From Alphaproteobacteria bacterium (GTDB lineage Bacteria > Pseudomonadota > Alphaproteobacteria > Puniceispirillales > Puniceispirillaceae): a stretch of DNA of 5,284 nt. Shown piece by piece: positions 1 through 3,835 of this stretch. A program made the translations under genes and the position numbers. The DNA is taken from contig JADHLK010000108.1 of NCBI GenBank assembly GCA_016780695.1, positions 1 to 5,284 on the forward strand. The letters are read 5' to 3'. The notes under the pieces were generated by a model. It saw only the letters and a program-made list of their open reading frames with translations. It ran no database searches and had not been told where the DNA came from. The stretch's first letter is position 1; every line of letters begins with the position of its first letter.

Positions 1-20
1 GCACCTGGCAATCGCGATCT

Positions 21-350
21 TCAATCCAGAGAGGTGGCCCCGGTCTCCATATGCACGATTTTGCCGTCTTTTTTCATCGCCACCAGCATAACGGCTTCTC
101 TTGTGTCGTCAGGATAGGACATAAAGCTGTGCTGAACCAAAATATCATCATTTTCATAAACACAACGCGAGCTTTCCTGAATGAATTTGTCATTCTCCAT
201 CATCCCTGAGACCATGGAAGACCACTCTTCTTTGGTGAAGCTATTGCCTGATTTGTGGAATACAACCTTGAAATCCTCATGCAGCAAGGAAAGGTAGGCA
301 TCCACATCTCTGTCATCCATAACCTGTTGTAATTTTTTGTAAAGACTCAT
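21..350 (-). CDS. NTF2-like / SnoaL-like small protein (109 aa)
   Basis: This is a complete small protein with the features of the nuclear transport factor 2/SnoaL-like alpha+beta barrel superfamily. An N-terminal helix (LYKKLQQVMDDRDVDAYLSL, residues 3-22) leads into a LHEDFKVV strand. A WSSMVSGMM helix follows near residue 43, and the C-terminal strands are rich in acidic and hydrophobic residues (ENDDILVQHSFM, then TREAVMLVAMKKDGKIVHMETGATSL). Bacterial members of about 110 residues are usually stand-alone cytoplasmic proteins, either small-molecule binding proteins or SnoaL-type enzymes; no catalytic residue can be assigned here. The ATG start is supported by GGAAGG eight bases upstream (plus positions 359-364). 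The gene is more A+T-rich than the hisD-rsmB part of the window, which suggests accessory or acquired DNA. The family call is fairly safe; substrate and role are unknown. Confidence 0.8.
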   Translation of the reverse strand: MSLYKKLQQVMDDRDVDAYLSLLHEDFKVVFHKSGNSFTKEEWSSMVSGMMENDKFIQESSRCVYENDDILVQHSFMSYPDDTREAVMLVAMKKDGKIVHMETGATSLD

Positions 351-421
351 AACTTTTTCCTTCCGTTAGACCGCCTGTGACTTGATAAACAAGAGTGATG
401 CGACGGCGTTTTGTATTTTTG

Positions 422-465
422 CAACGCTATCAGAACGTTGATAATTGGCGAAAACGGCACGCCAA
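422..465. promoter_or_regulatory. Two adjacent dyads upstream of the NTF2-like gene
   Basis: Two perfect inverted repeats sit side by side 72-115 bases before the start of the NTF2-like gene. The first is CAACG-N9-CGTTG (422-440), with TATCA-N6-TGATA (428-443) nested in it. The second is TTGGCG-N9-CGCCAA (445-465). Their size and position fit operator sites for a dimeric regulator, or RNA hairpins in a long leader. No convincing -35/-10 pair was found beside them, so this is a structural observation with an inferred regulatory role. Confidence 0.3.
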
Positions 466-491
466 GTAACGAAGGTCAATCATTTTCAGGC

Positions 492-527
492 AAGAGTCAC
501 GTTAAATTATTGTGACGGACTCTTTTT
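492..527 (+). terminator. Hairpin followed by a T-tract (possible intrinsic terminator)
   Basis: AAGAGTC (492-498) pairs with GACTCTT (518-524). After a single bulged A, CGT (500-502) pairs with ACG (515-517), leaving a 12-base loop. The run of five Ts at 523-527 gives it plus-strand terminator polarity, yet no plus-strand gene is visible upstream in the window. On the minus strand the same hairpin covers the stop codon of the 52-codon ORF and could end that transcript, with a much poorer U-tract. The arms also contain GTCAC-N11-GTGAC, so a protein-binding dyad is an alternative. Confidence 0.35.
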
Positions 528-655
528 GACCTTAAACAGTTAATTTGAAGAGCACGGTTGGTTGTGTCAGAGAGGGCTTGGCCAGAAACCACCAAAGAGG
601 CAAACAAAGTGAGTTTGGCAGCTGTCAGAGTTACATTGGCTAGAAGTTTGGTCAT
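497..655 (-). CDS. Possible small exported protein, 52 aa
   Basis: This is a 52-codon ATG ORF on the minus strand. The predicted protein begins MTKLLANV and continues through a mostly hydrophobic stretch (LTLFASLVVSGQ, about residues 15-26). It then reaches ALS-D at residues 27-30, which resembles a signal peptidase I site, so it would be exported. After cleavage only about 23 residues remain (TTNRALQINC, then a basic tail), very short for a mature protein. The ORF could encode a genuine small secreted peptide, the remnant of a truncated exported protein, or be fortuitous. The ribosome site is weak (GGCTGAG about 5 bases upstream). It is divergent from the DUF5681 gene with 48 bases between the two starts. 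No family is recognised. Confidence 0.3.
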   Translation of the reverse strand: MTKLLANVTLTAAKLTLFASLVVSGQALSDTTNRALQINCLRSKRVRHNNLT

Positions 656-703
656 AAGGGCTCAGCCTTTTTCCAGTGGCATCGGTTATATTGTAAACTA
701 AGC

Positions 704-1015
704 ATGCGAAACGCCAAAGGACAATTCATAGAAGGCCATTCTGGCAATCCGGGTGGTCGGCCGCGTGATGAGCATAAGCTGGCTGAGCTGGCGCGTTCCT
801 ATACATCAGAAGCTGTGGAGACGCTGGTAGAGCTGATGCGCTTTGGTAAAGATGAGAGGGTGAGAGGCACCGCTGCACAGGCCCTGTTAAACAGGGGCTG
901 GGGTAAGCCCAAACAGGAGCTCATCGCCCCTGAGACCGGCCCTGAGGGCTATCTGGCACTCCTTCAGCAAGTCAATAAGCGGATACGGCAAAGAGAGCTA
1001 GAAACAAGACCCTGA
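704..1015 (+). CDS. DUF5681 domain protein (phage-associated, 103 aa)
   Basis: The N terminus carries the diagnostic DUF5681 motif: KGQFIEGHSGNPGGRPRD at residues 5-22, with the Ser-Gly-Asn-Pro-Gly-Gly-Arg-Pro core. It is followed by a mainly helical region (HKLAELARSYTSEAVETLVE, then VRGTAAQALLNRGWGKPKQ near residues 54-71) and a basic C terminus (KRIRQRELETRP). The family is of unknown function. It is frequent on phages, prophages and gene-transfer-like elements, often near terminase genes, and the basic motif suggests nucleic-acid contact, which is an inference. No other phage gene is visible here, so it is either a solitary cargo gene or a remnant. The ATG is the only in-frame start after a TAG at 641-643. 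There is no Shine-Dalgarno sequence. A TATATT at 687-692 would place a transcript start only a few bases before the ATG, so it may be nearly leaderless. Confidence 0.78.
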   Translation: MRNAKGQFIEGHSGNPGGRPRDEHKLAELARSYTSEAVETLVELMRFGKDERVRGTAAQALLNRGWGKPKQELIAPETGPEGYLALLQQVNKRIRQRELETRP

Positions 1016-1057
1016 GACCACGAAATTTACTGGTTATTCGTTCAAATAAAGCGGCGC

Positions 1058-1078
1058 TCACAATTTAGCTCATTGTGA
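1058..1078. promoter_or_regulatory. Perfect dyad TCACAAT-N7-ATTGTGA (operator-like)
   Basis: A 7-bp perfect inverted repeat with a 7-base centre lies downstream of the DUF5681 gene. Its right arm overlaps the candidate -35 hexamer at 1073-1078, the classic place for a repressor site. The half-site extended to ATTGTGACG recurs at 509-517 inside the hairpin near the 52-codon ORF. It has no immediate T-tract, so it is a poor terminator for DUF5681. Confidence 0.35.
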
Positions 1079-1100
1079 CGAATTTGCGACAAAATATAAT
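1073..1100 (+). promoter_or_regulatory. Sigma-70-like promoter, TTGTGA-N16-TATAAT
   Basis: TTGTGA (1073-1078; four of six consensus matches) is separated by 16 bases from a perfect TATAAT (1095-1100), with A+T-rich DNA after it. Transcription would start near 1107 and run right into a stretch with no convincing coding region. The dyad at 1058-1078 covers the -35. Such A+T-rich DNA can produce a TATAAT by chance, so the call is moderate to low. Confidence 0.35.
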
Positions 1101-1225
1101 CTATATATCTGTTATTATTATTTTTTTTCTCCAATCCATAATCGGCGCCACGGATAAGCGCTGGTCGATGGTATCGGGCCGCTGCGGGCTGTTGTTCGAT
1201 TTCTGCTTTTCCTGCATCTTCTGTC

Positions 1226-1248
1226 AAAAGGCCCGGCCGGGCGGGCCT
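1226..1248 (-). terminator. Hairpin terminator for the microprotein transcript
   Basis: Read on the minus strand, AGGCCCG pairs perfectly with CGGGCCT (seven base pairs, six-base loop, plus positions 1229-1248). The stem is almost all G-C and is followed by a short run of Us ending at 1226. It lies about 95 bases beyond the stop of the 26-codon ORF. The U-tract is short (three to four), so termination may be partial. Confidence 0.4.
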
Positions 1249-1293
1249 GATAGTCTGGAAACTGACAAGGTGCGGCCCTAATATGAGGGCTGC

Positions 1294-1316
1294 AATGCCG
1301 CCAATATGGCATTTTT
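1294..1316 (+). terminator. Plus-strand intrinsic terminator
   Basis: AATGCC (1294-1299) pairs with GGCATT (1308-1313) around an 8-base loop and runs into Ts to 1316. On the opposite strand the stem is followed by only two Ts, so the polarity is plus. It is the natural end of anything transcribed from the promoter at 1073-1100, and it faces the 3' end of the minus-strand microprotein gene. Confidence 0.4.
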
Positions 1317-1342
1317 CTGCCCCGAATAAAGCAGCGGCGCGC

Positions 1343-1423
1343 CTAAAGGAACACTGTGTTCACGCCCATCGCGATAAAGACCAGCATCACGAGAACGACA
1401 GCGATTTTAATGATTGTATGCAT
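1343..1423 (-). CDS. Single-span membrane microprotein, 26 aa
   Basis: This is a 26-codon ATG ORF on the minus strand. The product is almost entirely one hydrophobic segment: IIKIAVVLVMLVFIAMG occupies residues 4-20, with Lys6 the only charged side chain and a short VNTVFL tail. A single inner-membrane helix is the only sensible prediction; there is no lipobox. The start is supported by a good ribosome site, GGAGG four bases before the ATG (plus positions 1428-1432), which is notable for so short a frame. It is followed about 95 bases later by a G-C-rich hairpin terminator and preceded by a tandem-repeat array. It could be a small regulator of a membrane protein, a type I toxin-like peptide, or a fortuitous frame. 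No family is recognised. Confidence 0.45.
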   Translation of the reverse strand: MHTIIKIAVVLVMLVFIAMGVNTVFL

Positions 1424-1476
1424 GGGGCCTCCGCCGGGTGGGTTTTTGCCTATCAGACCAAAAGCCGCCCGGTCCT

Positions 1477-1557
1477 GTCAATCCCAGCCCGGTCAATCCC
1501 GGCAAAGTCAATCCCGCCCGGTCAATCCTGCCCGATCCGCCCGATCCGCCCGATCTG
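1477..1557. repeat. Tandem 15-bp and 9-bp repeat array
   Basis: GTCAATCC begins at 1477, 1492, 1507 and 1521, a pitch of 15, 15 and 14 bp, with CCCG-rich linkers between copies. This passes directly into three 9-bp units (CCCGATCCG twice, then CCCGATCTG) at 1531-1557. Read on the minus strand, each 15-bp unit carries GGATTGAC, and the copy nearest the microprotein gene reads TTGACA like a -35 element. The array ends 54 bases before that ORF's start. It could be a minisatellite or a set of iteron-like protein-binding sites. It is not a CRISPR array. Confidence 0.6.
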
Positions 1558-1725
1558 CAAAGACCCGGCGTGCAACGCCCGATAGGCCCGCTTTCGGGCA
1601 GCCCGCATTGCCTGACAGGAAAAAATCGGGGGAGGGAGACTGGAGGTCAGTGTCTGGCAAAAAGCCGTAACCAACCCCCAGCTCCTCCCTACAGAAACGC
1701 AGTCAACAGGATTTGCCCGGCCCGC

Positions 1726-1750
1726 AAAAGGGCTGAATTTTCCCTGCCCT
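1726..1750 (-). terminator. Weak terminator after the hisD-family gene
   Basis: On the minus strand, starting 20 bases after the stop codon, AGGGC pairs with GCCCT around a 12-base loop and leads into four Us (complement of 1726-1729). The stem has only five pairs and the loop is large. Position and polarity are right for the end of the three-gene operon, but efficiency is doubtful, so some transcripts may read on through the repeat array into the microprotein ORF. Confidence 0.3.
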
Positions 1751-1770
1751 GATGCAATAAATGCAGCGCG

Positions 1771-3114
1771 CTATTTGGGTTGTTTTTTCATCAGCTCGGC
1801 GCGCAAGCCAGAGACCGCCAACGCATGGGCATCAAACCCTTCATAACGGGCGAAAATTTCTGTCTTTGGGGCCATTTCGGCAAAGCCGGCCGCGTCCAGC
1901 TGGCCAATAGAGACAGTTTTCATAAAATCAGCCACCCCCAGCGGAGAATGGCGCCGCGCGGCCCCAGAAGTCGGCAAGACGCAATTCGGGCCCATCATAT
2001 AATTGGCCAGCGAGCCGGGCGCATATTCGCCCAGCATGATCTCAGCCGCGTTGGTGACATACTCCAGATGCTGCTCTGGCTGCTTGGACAGGATTTGCAA
2101 ATGTTCAGGCGCATAATCATTTATAAAATCATAGGCTTGCTGAGGCGAGTCAGCCAGCAGGATACCGCCATGCGCACCGCTCAGGACAGCTTTTACAAAA
2201 CCGGCCCGCTCAGCTGATAATTTTGCCAGCAAGCCGGGCAGGCGATCCAGCACCGTCTCGGCCAGCTCTTCTGACCAGGTGAGCAAAAAGCCGGAACTGT
2301 CGGCCCCATGCTCACATTCAATCAGAATATCGAGGGCCGCCAGCTCCGGGTTGGCGCTCTCATCCGCCAGCACAATCACCTCACTGGGCCCGGCGGGCAG
2401 GCGCGAATCAATCTGGCCGGCCAGAAGCTGTTTGGCGGCGACAAACCAGGGGCTGCCCGGCCCTTCGATTTTCTGGCATTTCGGTATAGATTGCGTGCCA
2501 AAGGCGGCGGCTGCCACCGCCTGGGCCCCGCCTGCGCGGGCCACCTGCTCAACCCCGGCAAGCCGGGCGGCGACCAGCGTTGCCGGATCAAGGCTGCCAT
2601 CCGGGCCGGGCGGGGTCAGGATGATCGGCTGCGGCACCCCGGCCACCACCGCCGGAATAGCCGTCATCAGCGTAACAGAAGGAAAAGAGCCTTTGCCGCG
2701 CGGGGAATAGAGGGCCACCCGGTCAATCGGGCTGGCTCTCTCGCCGACCCGCACGCCCGGCCTTATCTCAGTCATCCAGAGCGGCTCTGGCTTCTGGCGT
2801 TGGTGAAAGCGGCGGATATTATCTGCCGCATAGCCCAACACATCGACCATCTCCGGGGCCAGCTTATCAAAGGCTGCATCGATCTCAGCCTTGCTGGCCA
2901 GTATCCGGTCAGCAGACATATTTTCAGCCTGGTCAAATTCCGCCCCAAATCGGGCCAGGGCGGCATCTCCTTCGCGGCGCACCGCCTCTATAATCGACGG
3001 CACGCGTTCCAGAAACCAGCTGAGATCATCCTCCGTGCGGCGCAGCAAGCCAGCCCGCTTTTCCTCATCCAGTTCGACCAGCCGGAAAAAATTCAGCTGC
3101 GTTTCCTCTGCCAT
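1771..3114 (-). CDS. hisD: HisD-family (histidinol dehydrogenase-like) protein with altered metal site
   Basis: The 447-residue product matches the full length of HisD, the zinc- and NAD-dependent enzyme that oxidises L-histidinol to L-histidine. Family landmarks are present: the GGAQAVAAAAFGT region (195-207), AGPSEVIVLAD (241-251), CEHG (267-270), the catalytic pair Glu337-His338 in NDYAPEHL, VLPTSG (379-384), and DAHALAV with His430. By recalled alignment to E. coli HisD, zinc ligands Gln259 and Asp360 are replaced by Glu266 and Asn371, while His262 and His419 are kept (His269, His430). The active-site His367 is Cys378. PGG of the N-terminal motif is PRG (138-140), GPGN is GPGS (218-221), and the Asp before IAGPSE is Arg238. 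It is the last gene of a minus-strand operon. The ATG at 3114 has GAGG nine bases upstream; the frame stays open through a TTG at 3252, but that would add a 46-residue non-family extension overlapping the DUF1491 gene. HisD fold is certain; histidinol activity is uncertain. Confidence 0.88.
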   Translation of the reverse strand: MAEETQLNFFRLVELDEEKRAGLLRRTEDDLSWFLERVPSIIEAVRREGDAALARFGAEFDQAENMSADRILASKAEIDAAFDKLAPEMVDVLGYAADNIRRFHQRQKPEPLWMTEIRPGVRVGERASPIDRVALYSPRGKGSFPSVTLMTAIPAVVAGVPQPIILTPPGPDGSLDPATLVAARLAGVEQVARAGGAQAVAAAAFGTQSIPKCQKIEGPGSPWFVAAKQLLAGQIDSRLPAGPSEVIVLADESANPELAALDILIECEHGADSSGFLLTWSEELAETVLDRLPGLLAKLSAERAGFVKAVLSGAHGGILLADSPQQAYDFINDYAPEHLQILSKQPEQHLEYVTNAAEIMLGEYAPGSLANYMMGPNCVLPTSGAARRHSPLGVADFMKTVSIGQLDAAGFAEMAPKTEIFARYEGFDAHALAVSGLRAELMKKQPK

Positions 3115-3123
3115 CTGCTTGTG

Positions 3124-3127
3124 CCTC
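3124..3127 (-). promoter_or_regulatory. Ribosome site deciding the hisD-family start
   Basis: Minus-strand GAGG lies nine bases before the ATG at 3114 and overlaps an in-frame ATG at 3129, five codons upstream, which itself has no good ribosome site. This, together with family length, favours the 447-residue product. Confidence 0.5.
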
Positions 3128-3140
3128 ATTGATTGCCAGG

Positions 3141-3158
3141 CCCCTTCGCGAAAAGGGG
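3141..3158. other. Hairpin in the DUF1491-hisD gap
   Basis: CCCCTT (3141-3146) pairs perfectly with AAGGGG (3153-3158) around CGCGAA. It lies in the 115-base space between the DUF1491 stop and the chosen hisD-family start. There is no U-tract on the minus strand, so it is unlikely to terminate transcription. It could stabilise mRNA ends or adjust relative expression within the operon. Confidence 0.35.
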
Positions 3159-3229
3159 GGAAGGTCTGCCCCTCTCTTTTAGCCTTCGCCGCGCCATTCA
3201 GCAACCATGGCGGCGGCTTATCAGCCAGC

Positions 3230-3568
3230 TCAATCCGGGTGTTCCAGATCAAATATATTGCGTCCGCCTGTATCCTGCACCGAAATCACCCAGCAATCGG
3301 GATCGCGGGCCTGCTCGCGGGCCAGCCTTTCGGTGACCTCAGCCGGGGCGACCCAGCCAGCCCCGGTCAGCCGCACCCATTCATAGCCCCCCTCAAAACC
3401 GGTAACCCGGCCAAGCAGGGCGGCTTCTGCGGCGCTTTTTTCAACCTCCACAAACAGGCTGCCCGCATCCGGGTCACCGCGCCGCAGCACCACAGCCGCG
3501 ATCCCCAGCTGATCAGCCCGCCGCAAGCTGGCCGCCACCAATAGCTCAGAAGTCAGCCTTGCCGACAT
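3230..3568 (-). CDS. DUF1491 family protein (112 aa)
   Basis: The sequence fits the DUF1491 pattern over its length: an N-terminal LLVAASLRRADQLGIAAVVL segment (about residues 9-28), the characteristic RRGDPDAG (29-36), a FVEVEK strand, a central GYEWVRLTG stretch, and a C-terminal ARDPDCWVISVQD with the conserved Asp-Pro-Asp-x-Trp. About 110 residues is the family norm. These are small cytoplasmic alphaproteobacterial proteins with no established function; none is assigned here. The ATG at 3568 has GAGG seven bases upstream. The TGA of the preceding DUF1674 gene overlaps that same GAGG, leaving nine bases between stop and start, so translational coupling is likely. The hisD-family gene follows 115 bases downstream on the same strand. 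Confidence 0.82.
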   Translation of the reverse strand: MSARLTSELLVAASLRRADQLGIAAVVLRRGDPDAGSLFVEVEKSAAEAALLGRVTGFEGGYEWVRLTGAGWVAPAEVTERLAREQARDPDCWVISVQDTGGRNIFDLEHPD

Positions 3569-3577
3569 CAGCGCGCC

Positions 3578-3769
3578 TCAAAAATCACTGCAACGGCCAT
3601 TTTTTTCCCAATCACCATAGCGGGTTGGCTCCGGCCCTTTTGGCCCGCCAGTCTCGATCCTGGCACCGCGCGCCGCTTTATCAATAGCCAGATCAAGAGG
3701 GCGCGAATCAGGGCGCGAATCAGGGCGCGCTTCGGGATTTTCAGGTTTCGATTCTGCTTTTTTGGTCAT
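3578..3769 (-). CDS. DUF1674 / SDHAF4-like succinate dehydrogenase assembly factor (63 aa)
   Basis: The C-terminal half carries the family signature almost intact: EIGGPKGPEPTRYGDW-type sequence, here as ETGGPKGPEPTRYGDW (residues 39-54), then EKNGRCSDF to the last residue. Mitochondrial SDHAF4 binds flavinylated SdhA, protects against side reactions of its FAD and promotes assembly of the Sdh complex; bacterial DUF1674 proteins are presumed to act likewise in the cytoplasm. The N-terminal third is low-complexity and charged (KKAESKPENPEARP) and contains a DSRP duplication. The ATG at 3769 gives the usual short length. An open frame continues upstream to 4024, but that part overlaps rsmB and has no family similarity. 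No clear Shine-Dalgarno sequence precedes the ATG. First gene of the minus-strand operon, divergent from rsmB. Confidence 0.88.
   Translation of the reverse strand: MTKKAESKPENPEARPDSRPDSRPLDLAIDKAARGARIETGGPKGPEPTRYGDWEKNGRCSDF
3699..3729. repeat. 12-bp in-frame tandem repeat (2.6 copies)
   Basis: GGGCGCGAATCA occurs at 3699-3710 and 3711-3722, followed by a partial copy to 3729. Read on the minus strand it encodes DSRP twice in the flexible N-terminal part of the SDHAF4-like protein. The period is a multiple of three, so copy-number change would not shift the frame. Confidence 0.75.
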
Positions 3770-3835
3770 GGCAAGGAATATGGAGCAAACCAGCCGGATG
3801 GACAAGGGCTGTAACATCTGGTCTAGTGCCGAGCC
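3770..3835. promoter_or_regulatory. Divergent promoter region between the DUF1674 operon and rsmB
   Basis: Sixty-six bases separate the two divergent start codons and must hold both promoters or at least their cores. On the minus strand TTGTCC and TATTCC are 19 bases apart; on the plus strand TAACAT at 3812-3817 is a weak -10 with no good -35. Neither is convincing. The region is inferred from gene layout rather than from motifs. Confidence 0.35.

Larger units (their letters stand above)
1107..1316 (+). ncRNA. Candidate small RNA between promoter and terminator
   Basis: A promoter-like element (1073-1100) and a plus-strand hairpin terminator (1294-1316) bracket about 210 bases with no recognisable protein gene. 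Within it lie a poly-T stretch (1122-1129), a possible ATCG/GCGC stem at 1141-1169, and a very stable hairpin, AGGCCCG paired with CGGGCCT (1229-1248). Its 3' 90 bases would be complementary to the predicted 3' end of the minus-strand microprotein transcript. No known RNA family was recognised; this rests on signal layout alone. Confidence 0.22.
1424..1770. other. Gene-poor spacer between the microprotein ORF and hisD
   Basis: No supported gene is seen here. Besides the tandem array at 1477-1557, it holds two small perfect hairpins, GGCGT/ACGCC (1567-1579) and GCCCG/CGGGC (1586-1599), and the weak hisD terminator near 1726-1750. A strong GGGAGGAG on the minus strand (complement of 1682-1689) precedes a TTG-initiated 50-codon frame whose tail is made of the 9-bp repeat; I do not accept it as a gene. 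Confidence 0.5.

Noticed and set aside
1042..1227. 61-codon minus-strand frame with a run of Asn residues
   Set aside because: It starts at TTG with a poor ribosome site, the Asn run is translated poly-AAT/A sequence, and it starts inside the hairpin-T terminator region.
1075..1281. 68-codon plus-strand frame with a hydrophobic N terminus and FCFSCIFC cysteines
   Set aside because: Its GTG start lies inside the candidate -35 element, upstream of any transcript start from that promoter. The hydrophobic part is simply the A+T-rich tract, and no ribosome site is present.
1349..1361. GAACA-CTG-TGTTC palindrome
   Set aside because: A short palindrome inside the last codons of the microprotein ORF; such a match is common by chance and has no supporting context.
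1477..1557. A CRISPR array
   Set aside because: Repeat units are 9-15 bp with almost no spacer sequence, far from CRISPR repeat-spacer dimensions, and no cas gene is nearby.
1522..1674. 50-codon minus-strand frame from TTG with an excellent GGGAGGAG ribosome site seven bases upstream
   Set aside because: Start is TTG, composition is unremarkable and the last ten residues (IGRIGRIGQD) are just the 9-bp repeat; the purine-rich ribosome-like site alone is not enough.
1283..1752. Three overlapping plus-strand frames rich in Pro, Ser and Arg
   Set aside because: Their composition comes from the tandem repeat and G+C-rich spacer, none has a ribosome site or domain, and they run opposite to the better supported microprotein ORF.
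2279..3132. Long plus-strand frames opposite the HisD-family gene
   Set aside because: They are antisense to a well-conserved gene in G+C-rich DNA, where third-position bias keeps the opposite strand open; no domain was recognised.
3115..3252. A 46-residue N-terminal extension of the HisD-family protein from a TTG at 3252
   Set aside because: It overlaps the end of the DUF1491 gene by 23 bases, has no HisD similarity, and the ATG at 3114 has its own GAGG and gives the normal family length.
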